A stretch of DNA of 49,879 nt. It comes from an uncultured Pelagibacteraceae bacterium (GTDB lineage Bacteria > Pseudomonadota > Alphaproteobacteria > Pelagibacterales > Pelagibacteraceae). The stretch's first letter is position 1. Every line of letters begins with the position of its first letter. The DNA lies in contig CACPQC010000003.1 of the NCBI GenBank assembly GCA_902635975.1, forward strand, positions 1 through 49,879, given 5' to 3'. A model generated the notes under the pieces. It was not told the DNA's origin. It made no database searches and saw nothing but the letters and a program-made list of their open reading frames with translations. The position numbers were made by a program, and so were the translations under genes. This document shows positions 1 through 8,047 of this stretch, piece after piece.

Positions 1-2
1 TT

Positions 3-626
3 TATATGTATCAAAACCCAAAAAGAGCAAAAAAACTTTACAACGAGATAGTTCCAAAAGCAGTTGATGAATATCTTGAACTTATAGAAAAGGCTAAAAC
101 TCAAGACGAACTTCAATTATTGATGAACCCGGTTTGGCATGTACATAATGGAAAAGTTCCTAGAGAAAAAATGATTATGTCTTTTTCGATGCTATTAAAC
201 CTCGTTGAAACAAGTAATGCCGAAAATAAAGAACTTTTGTGGAAATTTGTTAAAAGATATAAAGATGATATTTCTGAAAAAGAACAGCCTATCTTTGACG
301 ATCTAGTTGGATATGCAATAAAATATTTCAACGATGTAATTAAAACTAAAAAGAAATATAAAACACCTGATCAAAAAGAAAAAAAGGCATTAGAAGCATT
401 AATCAAAACACTTGATGAATGTAATGACAAAATGTCCCCAGAGGATATTCAAACATTAATCTATTCAACTGGAAAAGATAACGGATACTCAGAAAATCTA
501 AGAGATTGGTTTAGATTGATTTATGAAGTTGTTTTCGGAGACGAAAATGGTCCTCGAATGGGTTTTTTTATAAGTTTTTTTGGTGTTAAAGAAACAAAAG
601 ATCTTATAATAAGTAGAATTAAATAA
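3..626 (+). CDS. lysK: Class I lysyl-tRNA synthetase, C-terminal part (5' truncated by window edge)
   Basis: Frame open to the window start; 'NPKRAKKLYNEIVPKAVDEYLELI' and C-terminal 'LRDWFRLIYEVVFGDENGPRMGFFISFFGVKETKDLI' resemble the alphaproteobacterial class I LysRS C-terminus. Confidence 0.85.
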   Translation, partial: YMYQNPKRAKKLYNEIVPKAVDEYLELIEKAKTQDELQLLMNPVWHVHNGKVPREKMIMSFSMLLNLVETSNAENKELLWKFVKRYKDDISEKEQPIFDDLVGYAIKYFNDVIKTKKKYKTPDQKEKKALEALIKTLDECNDKMSPEDIQTLIYSTGKDNGYSENLRDWFRLIYEVVFGDENGPRMGFFISFFGVKETKDLIISRIK

Positions 627-1678
627 TGTTTTCAAATTTAAGATCTTTAATTTTTAAACTAGATCCTGAGATAGCGCATAGTTTAGCAATAAAATCGTTA
701 AAATTGAATTTTGTTCCAAATATTTTAGATTCGAATAAAGATAATAATTTATTTAAAACCAAATTATTCAATAAAGACATAGCTAATCCGATTGGAGTAG
801 CAGCTGGATTTGATAAAAATGCTGAAGTTTATAATTCATTGTTTAAGCTCGGATTTGGTTTTGTAGAAGCTGGTACCGTTACACCTCTAAGACAATATGG
901 CAATCCTAAACCTAGAGTTTTTAGACTGGTAGAGGATGAGGCCTTAATAAATAGATTAGGTTTTAATAACTTGGGTGCAAAAAATATTGCTGATAGGATT
1001 TTATCAAACAAACAGATCGGCTTACTTGGAATTAATATTGGTCCTAATAAAGATACAAATAATAGACACAACGACTATATCGAATGTTTAAAAGTCTTTC
1101 ATAGAATTGCTGATTATATTACAATCAACATTTCATCTCCTAATACAGAAGAGCTTAGAAATTTTCATGATCAAAATAAGTTGAATAAATTACTAAAAAT
1201 TATTAATAATGAAAAAACAGTCCTTAATTCGAATATTCCAATTGTTGTTAAGGTTTCGCCTGATATAAAGGATCAAGAAATACCTAAAATATCTGATGTT
1301 CTTTTAAAAAATAATATAGAAGCAGTAATTTTATCCAATACCTCAGACTCAACTAGAGATGAACTAAATGACATTCAAAAACATCAAAAAGGTGGCCTTT
1401 CAGGAAAACCGATAGAGGAAAAATCAACAAAATTGATTGAAAAATTTTATGAAATTATAGGTAAAAAAATTAAAATAATTGGAGTTGGGGGAGTGGACTC
1501 AGGAATAAGTGCTTATAAGAAGTTTTTGGCCGGAGCAAGTTACATCCAACTTTATACAGGGATGGTTTATAGAGGACCTAATATTGTGAACCTAATTAAA
1601 AAAGAGCTAAAGGAATTGATGTTAAAAGACGGTGTTAAGCACTTTAGTGAAATAATAGGAAAAAAAACAATTTCTTAA
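626..1678 (+). CDS. pyrD: Dihydroorotate dehydrogenase (quinone)
   Basis: '[34 protein letters not shown]', '[13 protein letters not shown]', 'GVGGVDSG' PyrD class 2 motifs; TAATG overlap with upstream gene. Confidence 0.97.
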   Translation: MFSNLRSLIFKLDPEIAHSLAIKSLKLNFVPNILDSNKDNNLFKTKLFNKDIANPIGVAAGFDKNAEVYNSLFKLGFGFVEAGTVTPLRQYGNPKPRVFRLVEDEALINRLGFNNLGAKNIADRILSNKQIGLLGINIGPNKDTNNRHNDYIECLKVFHRIADYITINISSPNTEELRNFHDQNKLNKLLKIINNEKTVLNSNIPIVVKVSPDIKDQEIPKISDVLLKNNIEAVILSNTSDSTRDELNDIQKHQKGGLSGKPIEEKSTKLIEKFYEIIGKKIKIIGVGGVDSGISAYKKFLAGASYIQLYTGMVYRGPNIVNLIKKELKELMLKDGVKHFSEIIGKKTIS

Positions 1679-1689
1679 ATTATATAAAC

Positions 1690-1718
1690 TTGACGCGGTC
1701 GTAATCTCAATTTATATA
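1690..1718 (+). promoter_or_regulatory. Candidate sigma-70 promoter for rpmB (TTGACG-17 nt-TATATA)
   Basis: TTGACG at 1690-1695, 17-nt spacer, TATATA at 1713-1718 just before the rpmB ATG at 1731. Confidence 0.55.
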
Positions 1719-1730
1719 CTTTTTGTTATT

Positions 1731-2048
1731 ATGTCGAAAAAATGTGAACTCACTGGTAAAATTCCTCTTAAAGGACACAACGTAAGTCATGCGAATAATA
1801 AGACAAAAAGAAGATTTTTACCAAACTTAAAAAAAGTAAAGTTTACTAGTGAACTTTTAAAAAGGAGCATGAAACTCACAGTGAGTAATGCAGGTGTAAG
1901 ATCTGTTGATAAAAAAGGTAGTTTTGATGAGTTCCTTAAAACTGTTAAAAATAAAAACTTATCACCAAGATTAAAAAAATTAAAAAAAAACTTGCTTATT
2001 AAATCTCCGTTTCAAAAGAAACAGGTTCAATCTAAAACAGCTCAATGA
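1731..2048 (+). CDS. rpmB: 50S ribosomal protein L28
   Basis: '[38 protein letters not shown]' typical L28. Confidence 0.96.
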   Translation: MSKKCELTGKIPLKGHNVSHANNKTKRRFLPNLKKVKFTSELLKRSMKLTVSNAGVRSVDKKGSFDEFLKTVKNKNLSPRLKKLKKNLLIKSPFQKKQVQSKTAQ

Positions 2049-2593
2049 AAAAGATATTTTTTATTCTCTCATTTTTAATGGGTTTAGTTGTACTGGCATC
2101 TAATTATTTAGTTCAATTTCCAATTAAATATTATGGTTTAGAGGAAATATTAACTTATGGGGCATTTAGTTATCCTATTGCTTTTTTAATTACAGATTTA
2201 GCTAATAGATCATTTGGTAAGATAGTTGCTAGAAAAATTGTTTATATTGGTTTTACAATAGGAATTTTATTTACACTAATATTTTCAACAAATTTTACAG
2301 ATCTTATATCCATAAGAATTGCAATTGGATCAGGAACAGCCTTTATAATTGCACAACTTTTAGATGTGCAAATATTTGATCAGTTGAGACAAAAAAAATG
2401 GTTTGTTGCTCCTTTGACGTCATCTTTGATTGGATCAACAGTTGATACTTTTTTATTTTTTTCAATATCTTTCTACGGAACAGGAATACCTTGGATAACC
2501 TTATCTTTTGGAGACTTAGCAGTAAAATTTTTTGTAGCTTTAATAATGCTGATTCCCTTTAGACTATTACTTGGTACACTTAAAGCAGCTTAG
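2045..2593 (+). CDS. Queuosine precursor transporter (YhhQ/VUT family membrane protein)
   Basis: Multi-TM protein with '[12 protein letters not shown]', '[48 protein letters not shown]' family pattern; ATGA overlap with rpmB. Confidence 0.85.
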   Translation: MKKIFFILSFLMGLVVLASNYLVQFPIKYYGLEEILTYGAFSYPIAFLITDLANRSFGKIVARKIVYIGFTIGILFTLIFSTNFTDLISIRIAIGSGTAFIIAQLLDVQIFDQLRQKKWFVAPLTSSLIGSTVDTFLFFSISFYGTGIPWITLSFGDLAVKFFVALIMLIPFRLLLGTLKAA

Positions 2594-3646
2594 CTAGATT
2601 TTAGGTTCTTGCTGTGTCATGCAATGTATTGCCCCAAAACCCCATATCAATTTACTACAGTCAACTGTTTCAATTTTTTTATTTTTAAAAAAATTTCTAA
2701 AAATTTTAATAGCAATATTATCCTCTTTTACTTTAAAAATTGGTAATAGTACTTTTTTATTACAAATATAAAAATTTAGGTAACTTGCAGGGACTCTAGT
2801 TTTTTTTATATAAATAGGTGAAGGCATAGGCACTTTTACGATTTTAAATTTTCGCCCATTTTGATTTTTAGATTTTTTTAAGATATTTAAATTTTCATAA
2901 AGATTTTTGTAATTTTTGTCTTTTTTATTACTTTCAATTGCTGTCATAATCGTATTCTTAGAGACAAATCTTGAAATATCATCAACATGACCATGAGTGT
3001 CATCTCCTATAATTCCTTTTTTTAACCATATAAAATTTTTGATATTTAAGTATTTGCTAAATAATTTCTCATAGTCTTTTTTTTTTAAATCTTTATTTCT
3101 CTCTTGAATCTTGCTCAATAAGCATTCCTCAGTTAATATTATTGATCCCACACCATTAACATCAAAAGCTCCACCTTCCATTATTACTTTTATTAAATTT
3201 TTATTTTTTTTTATAACTGGCTCAATTTTTTTTAATTTGACCAACTTACTTATTTTATCAGTAATTTTATTATCATTATTGAAATTATTGTATTTAGCCC
3301 ATCCATTGAATCGAAAATCTAATATTAATTTTTTTTTAATTTTTTTGTTAATTAAAAATATCGGTCCTGAATCTCTTAACCAAATTCTGTCAGTTTTAAT
3401 TTTATGAAAATTAATATTCTTAATTTTGCTTAATTGAATTAACTTTTTAATTTTTTTAACTTTTTTATGAACTAACAAATTAACTGTTTGGCTTTTAGAA
3501 ATTTTATAAATTATCTCTAAAACTACTTTAGGAATAGATTTATATAATCCTGGCCAATCATATTTATTATAAGGCCAAGCAATCCATACAGACTTTTGAT
3601 TTTCCCATTCTGCAGGCATTCTAAAGTCATTGAGTTTTTCATTCAT
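2594..3646 (-). CDS. aguA: Agmatine deiminase
   Basis: 'MPAEWENQKSVWIAWP', 'DRIWLRDSGPIFL', 'GDDTHGHVDDISRFV', C-terminal 'GAIHCMTQQEP' active-site Cys motif. Confidence 0.95.
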   Translation of the reverse strand: MNEKLNDFRMPAEWENQKSVWIAWPYNKYDWPGLYKSIPKVVLEIIYKISKSQTVNLLVHKKVKKIKKLIQLSKIKNINFHKIKTDRIWLRDSGPIFLINKKIKKKLILDFRFNGWAKYNNFNNDNKITDKISKLVKLKKIEPVIKKNKNLIKVIMEGGAFDVNGVGSIILTEECLLSKIQERNKDLKKKDYEKLFSKYLNIKNFIWLKKGIIGDDTHGHVDDISRFVSKNTIMTAIESNKKDKNYKNLYENLNILKKSKNQNGRKFKIVKVPMPSPIYIKKTRVPASYLNFYICNKKVLLPIFKVKEDNIAIKIFRNFFKNKKIETVDCSKLIWGFGAIHCMTQQEPKI

Positions 3647-4520
3647 CTTCAGGATTCTTTAGTATTCCTTTGTAAAAATCTATTCTTCTATCCCTTAAAA
3701 AGGGCCAATGTTCTCTGGCATTATCAATTTTTTTATAATCGATCTCACGAATTAAAATTTGTTGCTTATTGTTACTAAGTTTTCCAATTATTTGACCACT
3801 AGGGTTTATTACCATTGAATTTCCCCAGAATTCTATTTTTTTTCTACCCTTGCTTTCTGTTCCAACTCTATTAATGGCAACTACAAAAGTTCCATTTGCT
3901 ATTGCGTGAGATTTTTGCATTGTGATCCAGGAGTCTAATTGAGATTTACCAAATTTTTTTTTTTCCTTTGGATGCCATCCTATAGCTGTTGGATAAATAA
4001 TTATTTGCGCACCCTTAAGTGCTGTTAATCTCGCAGCCTCTGGAAACCATTGATCCCAACATATTAAAGGTCCAATTTTACCAAATTTTGTTTTGACTGA
4101 CTTAAAACCTAAATCTCCAGGAGTGAAATAAAATTTCTCATAATATCCTGGATCATCTGGAATATGCATTTTTCTATATTTAGCTAATATTTTACCTCTT
4201 TCGTTTATTATAATAGTTGTATTATGGTAAAAACCTGAAGTCCTCTTTTCAAATAATGAAAGGATTAGAATTACCCCCAATTCATTTGCTAAATTAGAAA
4301 ATATATCTGTTATTTTACCTGGTATTTTTTCTGCGAGTTTAAAATTTGAGTGATTTTCTGTTTGACAAAAATAAGTTGATAAAAATAGCTCTGGTAAACA
4401 AATTATCCTAGCTTTTTTGGATGCTGCTTTTTTAATACTTTTAATTGCTGATATAATATTTGACTTGATATTATCTGAAATTTTACTTTGAATAATTCCA
4501 ATTTTTACTTTTTTGACCAT
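3639..4520 (-). CDS. aguB: N-carbamoylputrescine amidase (nitrilase superfamily)
   Basis: Glu-Lys-Cys nitrilase motifs 'CLPELFLS', 'YRKMHIPDDPGYYEKFYFTPGD', 'GPLICWDQWFPEAAR'; overlaps aguA. Confidence 0.93.
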   Translation of the reverse strand: MVKKVKIGIIQSKISDNIKSNIISAIKSIKKAASKKARIICLPELFLSTYFCQTENHSNFKLAEKIPGKITDIFSNLANELGVILILSLFEKRTSGFYHNTTIIINERGKILAKYRKMHIPDDPGYYEKFYFTPGDLGFKSVKTKFGKIGPLICWDQWFPEAARLTALKGAQIIIYPTAIGWHPKEKKKFGKSQLDSWITMQKSHAIANGTFVVAINRVGTESKGRKKIEFWGNSMVINPSGQIIGKLSNNKQQILIREIDYKKIDNAREHWPFLRDRRIDFYKGILKNPEDE

Positions 4521-4523
4521 TAA

Positions 4524-5564
4524 TCAAAATATTTTAGAAAATTTTTTTCTATCTCTATTCTTCCATGCACCAGTATGATAGGCATCACTTACTATTAATG
4601 GCAAAACACTAGTTGCTTCAGCAAATACCATTTGTTCCTTGGCTGAATCAACTTTGCCCCATGAACTTGCTTCTTTTAATGTTGAGCTGCTACAAGCACC
4701 ATCTCTTGAGTCAGCAACTGTGATTTGGATTGCATACTTATGCATGTCCACGTTTTTTCCCAAGAGTTCAGCACAAATTACAGTATCCTGTATGAAATTT
4801 TTAGGAACACCTCCACCAATCATAAATAATCCTGAACTTTTAGACTTTATTTTCACTTCGGTAAGTTCTCTAAACTCCCTTATTGAGTCTATAGTAACAT
4901 GACTTTTAGGATTTCTTTCTTGATGCATTACAAGCCCAAATCCTGCGCTAGAGTCAGTAAATGCTGGACAAAATATTGGAACTTCATTTTTATAAGCTGT
5001 CTCAATCAAAGACCCTTTCTTTTTTGCATTTGATATCAGATATTTTCCAATCTCTTCTATAAATTCTCTTGACGTGTAAGATTTTGGCTCAAGTTTATCA
5101 GCTATTTTTCCTATCGTTTTATCACACATTTGAAGTTCCTCTTCATCAATAAATGTATCATAAATTCTGTCTATGTAATTATCTCTTAGCTCATTATCAT
5201 TTTGGTATTGTGATCCTTGGTAATGTTTAAAGCCAAGCGCTTCAAAAAAATCCATATCTATTATTGATGCTCCAGTTGCAACTATTGCATCTACCATATT
5301 GTATTTCACCATATCTCTGTAGATATGCATGCATCCCGCTGCAGAAGTAGAGCCAGCTAATGTTAAAAAAATTGTACAATCTTTATCTTTAAGCATTTGA
5401 TTATATATTTTAGCAGCATTTGCAGTTTCTCTTGAAACAAAAGACATTTTTTCCATTGAGGCAATAATCTTTCGTGCATCAAAAGAAGTAATATTAATGT
5501 GCTGAACCGGATTTTTTAAAAAATCTTTTTTACTGTTATGACCAAATTTTTTTTCTTCTGACAT
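4524..5564 (-). CDS. Deoxyhypusine synthase-like protein (probable polyamine aminobutyl/aminopropyl transferase)
   Basis: DHS family motifs incl. 'LTLAGSTSAAGCMHIYRDMV' and the active-site Lys context 'SSWGKVDSAKEQMVFAEATSVLPLIVSDAY'. Confidence 0.9.
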   Translation of the reverse strand: MSEEKKFGHNSKKDFLKNPVQHINITSFDARKIIASMEKMSFVSRETANAAKIYNQMLKDKDCTIFLTLAGSTSAAGCMHIYRDMVKYNMVDAIVATGASIIDMDFFEALGFKHYQGSQYQNDNELRDNYIDRIYDTFIDEEELQMCDKTIGKIADKLEPKSYTSREFIEEIGKYLISNAKKKGSLIETAYKNEVPIFCPAFTDSSAGFGLVMHQERNPKSHVTIDSIREFRELTEVKIKSKSSGLFMIGGGVPKNFIQDTVICAELLGKNVDMHKYAIQITVADSRDGACSSSTLKEASSWGKVDSAKEQMVFAEATSVLPLIVSDAYHTGAWKNRDRKKFSKIF

Positions 5565-6748
5565 TAAGCAACCATTATAGCTTTATTAACATGTTTATCA
5601 TAAAGCGTCATAATTGGTTGGTCCTCAACTTCATAAATTTCGTCTGAAAAGAATCCATTAAATTGTGTTCTGAAGGTCAATCCATAGGCTCCTAGTTGTC
5701 CAAGCTCAATGTAATCATTTTCTTTAATATTATTTGGAAGTAAAAAGGGGCCTTTCATATAATCCATACTGTCGCAAGTAGGACCATAAAAATCGAACGC
5801 AGTTAATTTTTTGGAAATAATTTTGTTAGAGCTATCTTTAATCATTTTAGATGGAAAAATTATGTTTGGAGTTCCAGCATCAAAAAGTGTTCCATAGGTT
5901 CCATCATTTATATAAAGTTTTTGTTTCTTTTTTAGATTAACTCTCACTATGGTAGATCCACTCTCTGCTACCAGGGCTCTTCCAGGCTCACAAATAATTT
6001 CTGTCTTATTATTTAATTTTAAATTTTCTAAACTTTTTTTAATTTCACTTAGATAATTATTTAAAGACTGTGGAATTAAGTCAGGGTATATCGTGGGAAA
6101 CCCACCGCCAACATTAATATAATCAGGACTAATTTTAGTTTTTTTAATGATATTTCCAATTTCAGTGATACCTTTGTGATAAGAAATAGGATGCATACAC
6201 TGAGATCCAACATGGAAACTTAAACCTATTTTTTTTGCATATTGTTTTACTAATCGTAATAATCCTACTGCTTCAGAATTTAAAGCACCAAATTTTTTAG
6301 ATAAATCTATTTCTGCATGCTCATTTGATACAGCCACTCTCACAAATAATTCAAGATCTTTAGCGTTATTTGTGTTTTTTATAATTTTAATAAGTTCATC
6401 TTTAGTATCTAAAGCAAATGTTTTTATCCCATATTTAAAGTATGCTTCGGATATACTGTTTTTACTTTTTATTGTGTGCATATAGGAACATTTAGCTGAG
6501 TGAGTAAATTCTCGTACAGCTTTTATTTCTTCTATTGAAGCAACATCAAATTGTTTTATTCCACTTTCAATAAGAGTTTTAATTACTTCTTCATGAGGGT
6601 TTGTTTTTACAGCATATAATATCTCACCTGGAAATTTTTTTTGAAAGTAATTAGAAGCGGAAAGAATAGAATTCTTTCTTATACAGTAGACTGGTTTATC
6701 CGGTTTCAGTTGAGTTACTAACTCTTCAACTGACTTAAATTTTTGCAT
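5564..6748 (-). CDS. Type III PLP-dependent ornithine/lysine/arginine-type decarboxylase (ODC family)
   Basis: PLP Lys motif 'LYAVKTNP', 'FHVGSQC', 'GGGFPTIYP', 'CEPGRALV', 'FYGPTCDSMD' ODC-fold motifs; TAATG overlap with DHS-like gene; Shine-Dalgarno-like AGGGGG upstream. Confidence 0.92.
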   Translation of the reverse strand: MQKFKSVEELVTQLKPDKPVYCIRKNSILSASNYFQKKFPGEILYAVKTNPHEEVIKTLIESGIKQFDVASIEEIKAVREFTHSAKCSYMHTIKSKNSISEAYFKYGIKTFALDTKDELIKIIKNTNNAKDLELFVRVAVSNEHAEIDLSKKFGALNSEAVGLLRLVKQYAKKIGLSFHVGSQCMHPISYHKGITEIGNIIKKTKISPDYINVGGGFPTIYPDLIPQSLNNYLSEIKKSLENLKLNNKTEIICEPGRALVAESGSTIVRVNLKKKQKLYINDGTYGTLFDAGTPNIIFPSKMIKDSSNKIISKKLTAFDFYGPTCDSMDYMKGPFLLPNNIKENDYIELGQLGAYGLTFRTQFNGFFSDEIYEVEDQPIMTLYDKHVNKAIMVA

Positions 6749-6893
6749 CTAAAATGCCCCCTAAAAAAATTTAACAAAAAAAGTCTTTTTATTTAAAAAA
6801 CTTTAGTAATTGCAGCAATTAATTCATTAGTTAATTAATGTAAAGCAAATAATGGCCTATTGAATTAAAAAAAAAAATGTCCATATGTAACAT

Positions 6894-7457
6894 ATGAAAA
6901 ATGAAGCACCTTTACAAAATTTAGCTGATTTCGACAATAAATCGTTACTTATTGTTGATGATGATAATCCTTTTAGAGAAAGATTAGCTAGAGCTATGGA
7001 AAAGAAGGGTTTTGAGGTTATTCAAGCTGAGGGTGTAAAAAAAGGTATAGATTCAGTCAAAGCTAAAAAACCAGGTTTTGCAGTAGTAGATCTGAGGTTG
7101 GGAGATGGTAATGGATTAGAGGTAGTTAAAGAAATCCAAAATACAAATTCTTCTAGCAGAATAATAATGTTAACTGGCTATGGAAATATTCCAACAGCAG
7201 TAGCTGCTATTAAAGAGGGGGCAATTGATTATCTAGCGAAACCAGCAGATGCAGACGACGTTGAAAAAGCTTTGTTAGCTGATCCATCAAAAAAGGCTGC
7301 TCCACCAGAAAATCCAATGTCAGCAGACAGAGTAAAATGGGAGCATATTCATAGAGTGTTTGAATTGTGCAACAGGAACGTATCTGAAACAGCTAGAAGA
7401 TTAAAAATGCATAGGAGAACCCTACAACGAATTCTTTCAAAAAGATCCCCTAAATAA
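6894..7457 (+). CDS. regA: RegA/ActR/PrrA-type response regulator with Fis-type HTH
   Basis: Receiver 'LLIVDDDNPFRERLARAMEKKGFEV', 'VVDLRLGDGNGLEVV', 'LTGYGNIPTAVAAIKEGAIDYLAKPAD'; C-terminal 'NVSETARRLKMHRRTLQRILSKRSPK'. Confidence 0.93.
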   Translation: MKNEAPLQNLADFDNKSLLIVDDDNPFRERLARAMEKKGFEVIQAEGVKKGIDSVKAKKPGFAVVDLRLGDGNGLEVVKEIQNTNSSSRIIMLTGYGNIPTAVAAIKEGAIDYLAKPADADDVEKALLADPSKKAAPPENPMSADRVKWEHIHRVFELCNRNVSETARRLKMHRRTLQRILSKRSPK

Positions 7458-8001
7458 ATTTTCTAAATTTTAAAACATACTTGGAAATAACTGTAAGCAA
7501 AACAATCTTAAATAATTCTGCTAATAAGAATGGCATTACTCCTAATTGAAAAATAGGTTTGTTCCAACCTATCAAAGTTCCTAGCCATAACACACCTAAG
7601 ATATAAATTATTGAAACTGCTACTACTAATTTAATAAAAATAATGAAATAATTATCTTTGATTTTCACAAACGAAGCTAAAAAACTAGCAAAGATAAATC
7701 CTATAAGGTAGCCCATAGTAGGGCCAGTGAAATAGACTAAACCTACACCTCTTTCAGGAGAATTAGAAAAAACTGGCAATCCTAGAACACCCTCTATTAA
7801 ATATAATCCAACTGTAGAAATTGCAATTTTGTATCCAAAACAGACACCTAAAAATAAAACCATAAAGGTTTGCATTGTCATAGGCACTGGATAAAATGGT
7901 ATTTTAATTTTAGCAGAGATTGCAAGCATTACTGAACCTAAAAAAATTACAATTACTGATTTAATTATTTGAGTGTGAGTATTTTGCTTTATAACATCCA
8001 T
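7450..8001 (-). CDS. bioY: Biotin transporter BioY
   Basis: 'KIPFYPVPMTMQTFMVLFLGVCFG', 'GLPVFS...GVGLVYFTGPTMGYLIGFIFASFL' BioY signature. Confidence 0.93.
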   Translation of the reverse strand: MDVIKQNTHTQIIKSVIVIFLGSVMLAISAKIKIPFYPVPMTMQTFMVLFLGVCFGYKIAISTVGLYLIEGVLGLPVFSNSPERGVGLVYFTGPTMGYLIGFIFASFLASFVKIKDNYFIIFIKLVVAVSIIYILGVLWLGTLIGWNKPIFQLGVMPFLLAELFKIVLLTVISKYVLKFRKFI

Positions 8002-8047
8002 AAAAAATAATACTCTTATTTCTATTCATAATCTATATTTATTTATA

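Noticed and set aside
113-1071. Minus-strand ORFs at 113-331 and 829-1071
   Set aside because: Antisense to the lysK fragment and pyrD; no recognisable protein features.
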